Positions 1-7,125 are shown, counted from the first letter of the stretch. The stretch: DNA of 34,472 bases from DASSUW01 sp036257565 (GCA_036257565.1 DATAFH010000015.1:1-34472), one strand, 5' to 3'. Notes: generated by a model not told the origin, from the sequence alone. Made by a program: numbers and translations.

Positions 1-1
1 T

Positions 2-508
2 GCGTTCGGGTGGTCGGCCCCGAGCGAGGAGCTGTTTCGTTTCCACACCGCGCTGGTACGCGAGCTCGGCGGTTGTCTGCTCGGCCGCAGGCTGTACGAG
101 ACGATGCTGGTGTGGGAGACGGATCCGTCGTTGCGCGACAGTGAGCTCGGGGCCGCGTTCGCCGATGTCTGGTGCGCGATCCCGAAGGTCGTCTTCAGCC
201 GCACGCTCGACAGCGTCCAGGGCAACGCCCGGCTCGCCGAGGCGTCATTGGCCGAGGAGGTCGCCGCGGCGCTCGACGCGACCGACAAGGACGTCGAGGT
301 CGGCGGCGCCGGCTTGGCCGCGCAGGCGATCGAGCTCGGCCTCGTCGACGAGCTGCGCATCTTCCGCAACCCGGTCGTCGTCGGTGGCGGCACGCCGTTC
401 CTGCCACCCGTCACCGACGACATCGCGCTGGACCTGATCGAGACCAGGACGTTCGGCTCGCGCGTGATCTACGAGCGCTACGGGCGCGCCCGCGATGTGT
501 CGGAGTGA
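2..508 (+). CDS. Dihydrofolate reductase / RibD C-terminal family protein, 5' partial
   Basis: The reading frame is open from base 2, so the gene begins upstream of the window; an internal ATG at 104 is not the true start. The visible part contains GRRLYETM, typical of the small RibD-C/DHFR-like proteins of actinobacteria, then IPKVVFSRTL, a GGAGLAAQAI segment and the C-terminal ELRIFRNPVVVGGGTPFLP stretch that forms the NADPH-binding end of the fold. The family are probable NADPH-dependent reductases whose substrate is mostly unknown. It shows no functional link to the catabolic genes downstream and is separated from them by a gene-free stretch holding a tRNA fragment, so it probably belongs to the neighbouring chromosomal context. 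Family assignment is firm; substrate is unknown. Confidence 0.85.
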   Translation, partial: AFGWSAPSEELFRFHTALVRELGGCLLGRRLYETMLVWETDPSLRDSELGAAFADVWCAIPKVVFSRTLDSVQGNARLAEASLAEEVAAALDATDKDVEVGGAGLAAQAIELGLVDELRIFRNPVVVGGGTPFLPPVTDDIALDLIETRTFGSRVIYERYGRARDVSE

Positions 509-576
509 CACCGCCACGCCTCTGCTTCTCGGGGGGTTTCATGGCCGTCTCGGGTCAAGCCTGGTTTTCGCCGGTG

Positions 577-623
<47 letters not shown>

Positions 624-725
624 TTATTTGCTGGGGTTTCGGCCGATTTGAGCGTCGGTCTGACACCGAAGGTCAAGCGGCATAGCCCTCGGTTTCATGC
701 GGCGTCCGCGGCCTTGTTTGATTTC

Positions 726-747
726 TGGCGCACTCTTGGCGCATTCT
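726..747 (+). repeat. Two tandem 11-bp repeats, TGGCGCAYTCT
   Basis: TGGCGCACTCT is followed directly by TGGCGCATTCT, with one mismatch. One helical turn of spacing suits a protein-binding site: either an operator of the XRE gene about 140 bases downstream or an arm-type recombinase site next to the tRNA fragment. Both uses are inference. Confidence 0.4.
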
Positions 748-884
748 GGGCTGCTACGCGTCGGTGCCGGCCGGCCGCGTGGGGCGCAGGCAGGTCTCCC
801 CTGAGCGCGACGAGGCTCGAGGCGCTCGCGACGCGACTCGCGGGCGCTAGGGTCGGAGCGCATGCGACCTCGTACGCCACGGGC

Positions 885-1226
885 ATGAGCTCTCCGCTGG
901 GCGAGTTCATCCGCCGTCAGCGCGAGCTGCAGGAGCTCTCCATGCGCCAACTGGCTGACCTCGTCGGGATCTCCAATCCGTACCTGTCCCAGATCGAGCA
1001 CGGGTTGCGCGAGCCGTCGGAGAAGGTGCTCGACGCGATCGCGGAGAACCTGCAGCTGTCGGCCGAGGCCCTATACGAGCACGGGGGCCGACGGCAGGAC
1101 GAGGGCGGTGACGAGGCCGTCGTGGCCGCGATCCGGGCGGACCCGAAGCTCACAGCGCGGCAGCGCGAGGCGTTGCTCGAGGTCTACAGCGCGTTCGTCG
1201 AGCGGGAGGGCTCGCGCCCCCGCTGA
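885..1226 (+). CDS. XRE-family helix-turn-helix regulator, 113 aa
   Basis: A small DNA-binding regulator. Residues about 5-60 form a Cro/C1-type five-helix domain: LGEFIRRQRELQELSMRQLA starts it, LVGISNPYLSQIEHG is the turn and recognition helix, and VLDAIAENLQLSAEALYEHGG closes it. The C-terminal half (AIRADPKLTARQREALLEVYSAFV) is helical. I chose the ATG at 885 because the protein then begins right before the domain; the upstream frame looks non-coding. It converges on the phasin gene across a strong shared hairpin. Small regulators next to phasin genes often control PHA granule genes (the PhaR/PhaQ principle), which is a reasonable but unproven role here. A relic repressor of a lost integrated element is the alternative, given the tRNA fragment upstream. 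Confidence 0.85.
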   Translation: MSSPLGEFIRRQRELQELSMRQLADLVGISNPYLSQIEHGLREPSEKVLDAIAENLQLSAEALYEHGGRRQDEGGDEAVVAAIRADPKLTARQREALLEVYSAFVEREGSRPR

Positions 1227-1257
1227 CGGTCGCGGCGCCGAGGCGCCGTGACCGTCG
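1224..1257. terminator. Long bidirectional hairpin between XRE and phasin genes
   Basis: Bases 1226-1239 pair with 1242-1255 in a 14-bp stem with a single G-T wobble and a two-base GA loop; G1225-C1256 extends it. It overlaps the XRE stop codon and lies 15 bases beyond the phasin stop, so it can serve both convergent transcripts. There is no U-tract on either side, which is common for actinobacterial terminators. Confidence 0.75.
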
Positions 1258-1270
1258 TGGGGGAGGGAGC

Positions 1271-1552
1271 TCAGGAGACGAGCTCGCGAGCGGCCGTTGT
1301 GTAGGCCTTCGCGACGTCGCGCGTGAAGTCGGCCTGTGCCGCGGCGGCGCTCACGATCCAGTCCACCTTTGTCGTGCCGGCCGCCTTCTCGTACGACTCG
1401 GTGAAGGAGATCACGGCCTTCTCGTAGGTGTCGAGGAGCGCCGCGCTCGCCTTCTTGCCGTTCGCGACGGCCTTCTCGTTGAGCTCCACGACACGCTCCG
1501 CGGCGGCGTCGATGCTCTCGGTCACGGGGCTGGGCTTGGTCTGGGTGGCCAT
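1271..1552 (-). CDS. Phasin family protein, 93 aa
   Basis: A PHA granule surface protein. The sequence is almost entirely amphipathic helix: TESIDAAAERVVELNEKAVA, then SAALLDTYEKAVISFTESYE, then VDWIVSAAAAQADFTRDVAK and a closing AARELVS. There is no signal peptide. The start at 1552 (MATQTK) is preceded by GAAAGG at good Shine-Dalgarno distance. It has its own promoter with a near-consensus -35 and extended -10, carrying a regulon operator on its upstream edge. It lies directly downstream of the acyl-CoA ligase that ends the PHA operon and could also be reached by read-through. Phasins are typically the most abundant granule proteins, which fits the strong promoter. The C-terminal ADxTRD motif recurs in the 67-aa protein of the operon. 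Confidence 0.85.
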   Translation of the reverse strand: MATQTKPSPVTESIDAAAERVVELNEKAVANGKKASAALLDTYEKAVISFTESYEKAAGTTKVDWIVSAAAAQADFTRDVAKAYTTAARELVS

Positions 1553-1595
1553 GTGCGGCTGCCTTTCGGTGAGGGTGGGGAACGACTCCGTTAGC

Positions 1596-1624
1596 AAGTT
1601 AGCAGGGTACTCAGCTAATGTCAA
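1596..1624 (-). promoter_or_regulatory. Promoter of the phasin gene
   Basis: On the minus strand TTGACA (1624-1619), a 17-base spacer and TAACTT (1601-1596) preceded by TGC, an extended -10. Predicted transcription start is near 1589, giving a leader of about 37 bases with a Shine-Dalgarno site. This is one of the best promoter matches in the window. Confidence 0.75.
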
Positions 1625-1626
1625 CA

Positions 1627-1639
1627 TGACTTCAGTTCA
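1627..1639 (-). promoter_or_regulatory. Regulon operator O1 (TGACTTCAGTTCA on plus strand)
   Basis: Matches 10 of 12 defined positions of TGAACTNAGTTCA. It abuts the -35 of the phasin promoter and its last three bases are the stop codon of the upstream ligase gene. Identical in sequence to the site at 6063. Confidence 0.65.
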
Positions 1640-3163
1640 GGTGACGTAGCGTTCCCGAAGTTGGCGCTTGAGCACCTTCCCGCTCGGCGTCCGCGGCAGC
1701 TCGTCGACGAGATCGACCGAGCGCGGGAGCTTGTATCCGGCGAGCCGCTCGCGCGCGAACGCGATCAGGTCCGCCGGCGCCGGCCGCGCGCCCGGACGGG
1801 GGACGACCAGCGCCTTGACGGCCTCGCCCCAGTGCGCGTCGGGCACCCCGATGACCGCCACGTCGACGACGTCGGCGTGCTGGGCGAGCGCCTCCTCCAC
1901 CTCGACCGGATACACGTTCTCGCCACCGCTGACGATCATGTCCTTGATCCGGTCGGCGAGGAACAGGTAGCCGTCTTCGTCGAGGTAGCCGCCGTCGCCG
2001 GTGCGCAGCCAGCCGTCCGGCGTCAGCGCCGCCGCGGTCTCGGCGGGCCGGTTGAAGTACCCGGGCGTGACGTTCGGGCCGCGCAGCCACACCTCGCCCA
2101 CCGCGTGTGGTCCCAGCCGCGCACCGCTTGCCGGATCGGCGATCTGCAGCTCGACCCAGGGGTAGGGGCGGCCGGCCGACCGCAGCAGGCGCTCGCGCGG
2201 GCCTCCGGGATCGTGATCCTCCGGCTCGAGCGCCACCACACCGCCGGTGCTCTCGGTCAGGCCGTAAAGGCCGAACAGCGCGCAGCGGAACGTGCGCAGG
2301 GACGCCTTGAGCACCGGCGTGGTGATCGGGGCGGCGCCATAGGCGATCGCGCGGAGGGCCGAGAAGTCTCGCTCCGCGGCGCCGGGCGCCGCGGTCAGCG
2401 TCTGGAGCATCGTCGGGACGAGCACGGCGTTGGTCACGCGGCGGCGCTCGAGGGTGTCGAGGACGCCCTCGGGGTCGAACTCGCTCACCAGCACCGTGGT
2501 CGCGCCGTGCCAGAGCCCGCAGTACGCCCAGCCGATGCCGCCGATGTGGAACATCGGGAGCGGCGTGAGGCTCACTGTTCGCTCGTCGAACGCCCACCGC
2601 TGCGAGGTCTGGGCCGTGACGGCCAGGTTGCCGTGCGTGGTGAGCACGCCCTTGGCGACGCCGGTGGTGCCGGACGTGTACATCTGGACGATCACGTCGC
2701 CGGCTTCACCGCGGCCGCCCGGGTCGCGCGGCGCGTGCGCCGCCAGCCAGCGCTCGTAGCCCTCGCCCACGACGATCAGGTCGGGCGCCGGCGACAGCCG
2801 CTCCAGCAGGTCCTCGGCCACCTCGCCGTACGCCGGCCCGGCGATCAGCACGGGCGCCTGGGCGTCCGCCAGCACCGTGGTCAGCTCCGGCGGCGCGAGG
2901 CGCCAGTTGAGCGGCACGACCACGGCGCCGATCTTGCTCGCCGCGAACAGCAGCTCCACGACCTCCACAGACGAGCGGTCGAGGTAGGCGACGCGCGTCC
3001 CGCTGCCCACCCCATCCGCCAGCAGCGCCTGCGCGAGCCGGTTCGAGCGCTCGTCGAGATCCCGGTACGTGACCTCGCGCTCGCCCTGTCGGAGCGCCAC
3101 CGCCTCCGGGCGCAGCCCGGCGTGGCGACGGATGACGTCGGCGACGCGTACGTCAGGCCTCAT
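1637..3163 (-). CDS. Long/medium-chain acyl-CoA ligase (AMP-forming), 508 aa
   Basis: Activates a carboxylic acid to its CoA thioester through an acyl-adenylate. It has the full ANL architecture: the phosphate-binding loop YTSGTTGVAKGV (residues about 162-173), FGLYGLTESTGG in the adenylate motif, the DRIKDMIVSGGENVYPVEVEEAL hinge region, and the C-terminal TPSGKVLKRQ with the catalytic lysine near 496. Length is normal for the FadD/cyclohexanecarboxylate-CoA ligase group. The ATG overlaps the hydrolase stop in an ATGA, so it is the last gene of the PHA operon and translationally coupled. Location suggests it supplies acyl-CoA that becomes PHA monomer or recycles released acids. Substrate is not predictable from sequence. 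Confidence 0.9.
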   Translation of the reverse strand: MRPDVRVADVIRRHAGLRPEAVALRQGEREVTYRDLDERSNRLAQALLADGVGSGTRVAYLDRSSVEVVELLFAASKIGAVVVPLNWRLAPPELTTVLADAQAPVLIAGPAYGEVAEDLLERLSPAPDLIVVGEGYERWLAAHAPRDPGGRGEAGDVIVQMYTSGTTGVAKGVLTTHGNLAVTAQTSQRWAFDERTVSLTPLPMFHIGGIGWAYCGLWHGATTVLVSEFDPEGVLDTLERRRVTNAVLVPTMLQTLTAAPGAAERDFSALRAIAYGAAPITTPVLKASLRTFRCALFGLYGLTESTGGVVALEPEDHDPGGPRERLLRSAGRPYPWVELQIADPASGARLGPHAVGEVWLRGPNVTPGYFNRPAETAAALTPDGWLRTGDGGYLDEDGYLFLADRIKDMIVSGGENVYPVEVEEALAQHADVVDVAVIGVPDAHWGEAVKALVVPRPGARPAPADLIAFARERLAGYKLPRSVDLVDELPRTPSGKVLKRQLRERYVT

Positions 3164-3936
3164 CCGGCCTCCAGGAAGAAGCGTGCGATCTCCTCGTCCA
3201 CCTCGGGCTGCTCCGTCGAGTAGAGGTGGCCTGCGTCATCGAGGATCCGCAGCTCCGCACGGGGGATGTGCTCGGCCAGGATCTCGGCGTTCGCGGGAGG
3301 CACGACCCGGTCGTGGCGGCCGTGGACCACGAGCGTCGGCGCCTCGATGCGCTTCAACCTCCGGTAGCAGTTGTGCAGCGCCGCGGCGACCATCTGCGCC
3401 TTGTAGGCACGCTCGGGAAAGGGGTGAGCGAGCCGGCGGCGGATGTCCTCGGCTATCCGGTCCTTGTGCTCGCGTCTGCAGCGCGGCCCATAGTTGAACG
3501 GCACCGAGGCGCGGGCGGCGTCCTTGGCCGACATGCTCGACCGGCGGCGGAAGAACGCGATCACGTCGTCGCTCGGCCGCGCCGCGCGCGGCCCGCCCGG
3601 GTGCGTCGCTCCGAGCACGACCGAGCGCACGCGCTCGGGGTGGCGTAGGGCGAGCTGCTGCGCGACCATGCCTCCCAGGGAGAAGCCATACACGTGTGCC
3701 CGCTCGACGCCGGCCGCATCGAGCACCGAGACGACGTCGTCGGCCATCGCCTCCGTCGTGTAGCTGTTCAGGAGCGCCCGCGACCGCCCCACTCCGCGGT
3801 TGTCGAACGTGATCACGCGGAGCGACCGCGACAGCACCGGAACCGTGCGCCACCAGGCGCCTCCGCTGAGGCCGAGGCCCATGATCATCAGCACCGGATC
3901 GCCGTCGCCAGTGCTCTCCCAGTGCAGCGAGGTCAT
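3160..3936 (-). CDS. Alpha/beta hydrolase, 258 aa
   Basis: A serine hydrolase with the complete triad: nucleophile in GFSLGG, acid in HGRHDRVVP, histidine in DDAGHLYSTEQP. MIMGLGLSGGAWW forms the oxyanion side, and TFDNRGVGRS is the second conserved strand of the 3-oxoadipate enol-lactonase/haloperoxidase-like group. The ATG at 3936 overlaps the preceding 67-aa gene (ATGA) and the stop overlaps the ligase start, so all three are coupled. Within a PHA operon it could be an intracellular PHA or oligomer hydrolase, a thioesterase, or a lactonase feeding hydroxy acids into the ligase encoded next. It has no signal peptide, so acts in the cytoplasm. Fold firm, reaction open. Confidence 0.85.
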   Translation of the reverse strand: MTSLHWESTGDGDPVLMIMGLGLSGGAWWRTVPVLSRSLRVITFDNRGVGRSRALLNSYTTEAMADDVVSVLDAAGVERAHVYGFSLGGMVAQQLALRHPERVRSVVLGATHPGGPRAARPSDDVIAFFRRRSSMSAKDAARASVPFNYGPRCRREHKDRIAEDIRRRLAHPFPERAYKAQMVAAALHNCYRRLKRIEAPTLVVHGRHDRVVPPANAEILAEHIPRAELRILDDAGHLYSTEQPEVDEEIARFFLEAG

Positions 3937-4136
3937 GAGTCGAGCAGCCAGCGGGCGCCCGAGAGCTGCACCGCTCCGATGTCCCTCGTCAGATCGGCAG
4001 TCGCGTTGAGGATCGAGTGCGCCGGCTCGAACGCCAGCGCGAGGGCGAGCGCTCGCTGGATGTCGCATGACCTGCGGATCGCGTCCTCGTAGCCGTTGAC
4101 GGCCGCCTCGAGGAGCTCGTCGACACGGGCGTTCAC
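3933..4136 (-). CDS. Small helical protein with phasin-like C-terminus, 67 aa
   Basis: A short gene easily missed: it starts at a GTG that overlaps the GNAT stop (GTGA) and its stop overlaps the hydrolase ATG (ATGA), an arrangement that strongly supports translation. The product begins NARVDELLEAAVNGYEDAIR and is predicted all-helical. Its C-terminus (ATADLTRDIG...GARWLLDS) aligns without gaps to the end of the phasin at 1271-1552 (AQADFTRDVA...AARELVS): AD-TRD, then A, R and L in register. I infer a minimal second phasin or granule-binding accessory protein. There is no signal peptide or membrane segment. A generic small coupling protein of unknown role is the alternative. Confidence 0.65.
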   Translation of the reverse strand: MNARVDELLEAAVNGYEDAIRRSCDIQRALALALAFEPAHSILNATADLTRDIGAVQLSGARWLLDS

Positions 4137-4654
4137 AGCTCGTCCGAAATGCCGGCGACGGACATGGCCGACCACTGCGCCTCGACGGACTGGGCCAGGA
4201 TCATGAGATCGCGCACGGCGCCCGACTGGTCGCGGACGTGGTCGGTCAGCAGCGCCTCGGGATCGAATCCCAGCGCGCGGAACATCGCGATCGTCGGCTC
4301 CTGGTCGGCGACGACCTCCACGACCATCTTGCGCAGGTCGAGCGCGACCGCCTCGAGGACGGCGCGCCGTGCCAGCGCGCGGCCGATCCCGCGACCGCGA
4401 TGGCCCGGGTCGACGATCAGCCGCACCTCGCCCACGTGGTCCGACCAGCCGTGCAGCGGCACGACGGCGACGTAGCCGACGATCTCGCCGGCCGCCACCG
4501 CGACGGCGCGTGCGGGACCGGGATGCGTCCACGCGTCGATGACCGCCGAGGCTTCGACGTCCTCCTTGAAGAACGTGCGATCCGCTTCCGGAATGCGGCT
4601 GATGAAGCGCACGAGCGCCTCGCCGTCACCGAGCTCCAACGACCTGATGTCCAT
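4133..4654 (-). CDS. GNAT-family N-acetyltransferase, 173 aa
   Basis: Transfers an acetyl (or other acyl) group from CoA to an amine. The central VRLIVDPGHRGRGIGRALAR contains the RGxGIG acetyl-CoA pyrophosphate loop, followed by helix AVLEAVALDLRKMVVEV and the final strand region AMFRALGFDPEALL. I place the start at 4654 (MDIRSLEL) because AAGGG sits six bases upstream; the alternative ATG two codons earlier would touch that site. The 5' end overlaps phaC by 29 bases and the stop overlaps the 67-aa gene, so it is embedded in the PHA operon. Substrate is unknown; lysine acetylation of an operon enzyme is one possibility, unsupported by direct evidence. Confidence 0.85.
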   Translation of the reverse strand: MDIRSLELGDGEALVRFISRIPEADRTFFKEDVEASAVIDAWTHPGPARAVAVAAGEIVGYVAVVPLHGWSDHVGEVRLIVDPGHRGRGIGRALARRAVLEAVALDLRKMVVEVVADQEPTIAMFRALGFDPEALLTDHVRDQSGAVRDLMILAQSVEAQWSAMSVAGISDEL

Positions 4655-5747
4655 CAGCATCCCTTTCGTCGCTGTGCGCGGCCATCCACTCGGCGAGGCT
4701 CGGCAAGGTGTGGCGGAAGGCCGAGCGGCCCGTCCCGAACGTGACGTGGCCGCCCGGCAGCAGCAGCTCGTGCCGGCGCTCTGGCCGGCCGACCAGCGCC
4801 GCGATCGGCTCGGCCGCCGCTCTCGGCACCACGGTGTCCTTCGCAGCCATCGCGTTGAGCACGGTCGCGCCGCTCCTCGTGAAGTCGATCTCCCGCCCGC
4901 CGACGTGCAGCGATCCGTCCATCAGCGCGTTTCGGCGGACGAAGAGCTCGACGACCTCGCGGAACGCCGCACCGGCGAACGGCACCTGATCGCGCGTCCA
5001 CTGCGCCATCGCCTGGAAGCCGCGCACGAACTCGTCGTTCCAGAGGTTCTCGAGCAGCGTCGCCCGCTGGGCCACGATCGTGGTCGGCGCGAGCATGAAG
5101 AAGCCGCTGTAGAGGACGTCGGCCGGGACGTTGCCGGTCTCGTCGATCATCTCCTCCGGGTCGAGCCTGCCCTCGCGCAGCGCGGCCACCATCGGGCCCA
5201 TCTGCTCGAAGTCGACCGGCGTCGCCATCAGCACGAGGTTGCGCACGGCCGCGTCGTCGTGACCGTTCGCGTACAGGACCGACAGCACGCCGCCGAGGCA
5301 GTAGCCGGCCATGGTGAGCTCCGCGCAGCCGGTCTGCCGGCGGACCGCAGCCACGGCCCGCGGGAGGTACTCGTCCACGTACGTCTCGAGGCTGTTGTCG
5401 GCATCGAGCTCGTCCGGGATCCCCCAGTCGAGCATGAAGACGTCGAAGCCGTGATCGCGCAGGAACTCGACGGCGCTGCTCCCCGGCATGAGGTCGAGGA
5501 TGTAGCTCCGGCTTACCAGGCTGGTCACGATCAGCAGCGGCTGAGCGAAGCGGGCCGGCTCGTCTCTGCGATAGCGCCACAGCTGCACCTTGTCGCGTCG
5601 CCACACGACGTCCTTCGGCGTCGCCCCGAGCGTGGGTCGGTTGCTCCCGCGCACGTAGCGGAGCCCGTTGCGCGCGCGCAGGTACGACCGCTCGACGTCG
5701 CGGTTGACGGACGCGAGCAGGTCCGCCGGGCTGAGCTGCAGCGCCAT
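4626..5747 (-). CDS. phaC: Class III-type PHA synthase catalytic subunit PhaC, 373 aa
   Basis: Polymerises 3-hydroxyacyl-CoA into polyhydroxyalkanoate. The lipase-like box AGYCLGG carries the nucleophilic cysteine at about 150; aspartate 304 (AAKDTVVP) and histidine 334 (PGGHVTFG) complete the triad, nearly the same numbering as the Cys149/Asp302/His331 of characterised class III enzymes. DVFMLDWGIPDE is the conserved DWG motif. Its length (373) is that of class III/IV catalytic subunits rather than the roughly 560-600 residues of class I/II. The upstream neighbour, two bases away, is a short PhaE-like protein, as expected for a two-subunit synthase. Class III/IV enzymes favour short-chain monomers, so C4-C5 3-hydroxyacyl-CoA is the likely substrate. 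Confidence 0.93.
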   Translation of the reverse strand: MALQLSPADLLASVNRDVERSYLRARNGLRYVRGSNRPTLGATPKDVVWRRDKVQLWRYRRDEPARFAQPLLIVTSLVSRSYILDLMPGSSAVEFLRDHGFDVFMLDWGIPDELDADNSLETYVDEYLPRAVAAVRRQTGCAELTMAGYCLGGVLSVLYANGHDDAAVRNLVLMATPVDFEQMGPMVAALREGRLDPEEMIDETGNVPADVLYSGFFMLAPTTIVAQRATLLENLWNDEFVRGFQAMAQWTRDQVPFAGAAFREVVELFVRRNALMDGSLHVGGREIDFTRSGATVLNAMAAKDTVVPRAAAEPIAALVGRPERRHELLLPGGHVTFGTGRSAFRHTLPSLAEWMAAHSDERDADGHQVVGAR

Positions 5748-5749
5748 CG

Positions 5750-6034
5750 CTAGACCCGCTCCCCCTCGAGCTGCTCGAGCTTCTTCGAGATCTGCAGCAG
5801 CCGCCGATCCATGCGCGCGAGCTGCTCACGCACCTGCCGGATGTCGGTGCCGGCGGGGAGGTTGAGCAGATGTAGGCCGCGCTTGGAGACGCTTTCGACC
5901 GCACCCGTGACCCGTCGCGTGCCGCGGTTCAGCTCCGCCACCACGTCGAAGTACGCATCGCTGTGGACGGCGGACTCGATCGGGGCTCCGATCGCCCGTT
6001 CCAGGCGGAGCACGAGCTTCAACCACGTGGACAT
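5750..6034 (-). CDS. Minimal PhaE-like PHA synthase subunit, 94 aa
   Basis: First gene of the PHA operon. It has an amphipathic N-terminal helix (MSTWLKLVLRLERAIG), a middle segment, then LLNLPAGTDIRQVREQLARM and a coiled-coil end RLLQISKKLEQLEGERV. The LNLPxxxDI...L..L..L pattern followed by a coiled coil resembles the C-terminus of PhaE, where LPTR-(E/D)-V leads into a leucine-rich helix. Ordinary PhaE is about 350 residues and class IV PhaR about 200, so this is much shorter. Position immediately before phaC supports the subunit role. The ATG lies about two bases from the predicted transcription start and has no Shine-Dalgarno sequence, so translation may be leaderless. A small phasin is the alternative. 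Confidence 0.7.
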   Translation of the reverse strand: MSTWLKLVLRLERAIGAPIESAVHSDAYFDVVAELNRGTRRVTGAVESVSKRGLHLLNLPAGTDIRQVREQLARMDRRLLQISKKLEQLEGERV

Positions 6035-6042
6035 GCTCTGGC

Positions 6043-6071
6043 ACGATAGCAGAGAATTGAGATGACTTCAG
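6043..6071 (-). promoter_or_regulatory. Probable promoter of the PHA operon
   Basis: On the minus strand an extended -10, TGC-TATCGT (TATCGT at 6048-6043), with a poor -35 (CTGAAG, 6071-6066, 17-base spacer) that lies inside the operator at 6063-6075. Transcription would start near 6036, within two bases of the PhaE-like ATG at 6034. Confidence 0.5.
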
Positions 6072-6086
6072 TTCATCTGATACTGT
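6057..6086 (+). promoter_or_regulatory. Promoter of the alcohol dehydrogenase operon
   Basis: TTGAGA (6057-6062), 18-base spacer, TACTGT (6081-6086). The expected start is at about 6093-6094, that is, at the A of the ATG itself, and no Shine-Dalgarno site precedes the gene, so a leaderless mRNA is predicted. The operator fills the spacer. Confidence 0.6.
6063..6075. promoter_or_regulatory. Regulon operator O2 between the PHA and adh operons
   Basis: TGACTTCAGTTCA, 10 of 12 positions, flanked by GA on the left and TC on the right so that GATGA...TCATC (6061-6077) form perfect outer arms. It sits in the spacer of the rightward promoter and on the -35 of the leftward one, so one bound repressor could silence both operons. 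Confidence 0.7.
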
Positions 6087-6093
6087 CACGGGC

Positions 6094-7125
6094 ATGGAGG
6101 CGATTCAGCTCACCGCTTGGGAGCAACCGGCCGCGCTCGTCGATGTGCCGGCTCCCGAACCCGGTCCAGGTGAGGTCCTCGTCCGCGTCGCCGGCGCCGG
6201 CCTCTGCCACTCGGACCTGCACCTGATGCACTGGCCCGCCGGCTCGCTGCCGTACCAGCTCCCGTTTACCCTCGGCCACGAGGTCGCGGGCACCGTCGCC
6301 GCGCTCGGCGCAGGAGCGGACGGCCTCGAGGTCGGCGCCCCCGTGCTCGTCTACGGGCCATGGGGATGCGGGCGCTGCCGCGCCTGCAGCGTCGGGGCCG
6401 AGCACCTCTGCGACGGGAACGTGGCGGCGCGCGGCGCGGGCCTCGGCCGCGACGGCGGGCTCGCGGAGTACATGGTCGTGCCCTCACCCCGCCTCACGGT
6501 GCCACTCGACGGGCTCGATCCGGTGGCCGCGGCGCCGCTTGCCGACGCGGCGCTCACCCCGTACCACGCGATCCGCCGTGCGCTGCACCTGCTGAGGCCG
6601 GGGACGAGCGCGGTCGTGATCGGCGTCGGTGGCCTCGGCCACGTCGCCGTGCAGCTCCTGAAGGCGCTCAGCCCGGCGCGCATCGTCGCCATCGATCGCC
6701 GCGACGAGGCGCTCGAGCTGGCGACCGGAAGCGGGGCGGACGTCGTGCTGCAGGCCACCGGGCTCGCCGCCCCAGAACTGCAGCGGGCAGCGGGCCGCCG
6801 CGGCGCCGCGCTGGTCGTCGACTGCGTCGGCAGCGACGAGACGCTCGCGCTCGCCGCGGGAGCCGTGAGGCCAGGCGGCCAGGTCGCGATCATCGGGCTC
6901 GCCGGCGGGACGTTCCCCATGCGCTTCGGTGCCGTAGCGCTCGAGACGCCCGTGACCTTCTCGTCCTGGGGGACGCGCGAGGAGCTCGTCGACGTCGTCG
7001 AGCTGGCGCGCGCCGGTGCGATCGAGCTCGAGGTCGAGCTCGTGCCGCTCGCCGCCGTCCCCGCCGCCTACGAGCGGCTCGCCGCCGCCGGCTGCCGCGG
7101 CCGGGTCGTGGCCGTGCCGGCGTGA
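6094..7125 (+). CDS. Zinc-dependent medium-chain alcohol dehydrogenase, 343 aa
   Basis: Oxidises an alcohol to aldehyde or ketone with NAD(P). Catalytic-zinc ligands are Cys38 (GLCHSDLH) and His62 (GHEVAG); the structural zinc site is the cysteine cluster GCGRCRACSVGAEHLC (about 92-106). The Rossmann motif is GVGGLGHVAVQ (GxGGxG), and VAIDRRDEAL ends in an Asp-Arg pattern consistent with NAD preference. Length is typical. It heads a two-gene operon with an SDR, divergent from the PHA operon and controlled through a shared operator. With the aldehyde dehydrogenase and acyl-CoA ligases elsewhere in the regulon it fits an alcohol to aldehyde to acid to CoA-ester sequence; the substrate is not predictable. 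Confidence 0.92.
   Translation: MEAIQLTAWEQPAALVDVPAPEPGPGEVLVRVAGAGLCHSDLHLMHWPAGSLPYQLPFTLGHEVAGTVAALGAGADGLEVGAPVLVYGPWGCGRCRACSVGAEHLCDGNVAARGAGLGRDGGLAEYMVVPSPRLTVPLDGLDPVAAAPLADAALTPYHAIRRALHLLRPGTSAVVIGVGGLGHVAVQLLKALSPARIVAIDRRDEALELATGSGADVVLQATGLAAPELQRAAGRRGAALVVDCVGSDETLALAAGAVRPGGQVAIIGLAGGTFPMRFGAVALETPVTFSSWGTREELVDVVELARAGAIELEVELVPLAAVPAAYERLAAAGCRGRVVAVPA

Noticed and set aside
1661..3223. Long opposite-strand frame across the acyl-CoA ligase (similar ones at 4539-5753 and 10629-11972)
   Set aside because: Low-complexity, Arg/Ala/Val-rich translations with no family motifs; the other strand carries complete conserved enzymes. These are GC-rich shadows.
4137..4532. Upstream extension of the 67-aa gene into a 199-residue frame
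   Set aside because: The extension runs inside the GNAT gene on the same strand, is arginine-rich shadow translation, and the GTGA/ATGA couplings support only the last 67 codons.
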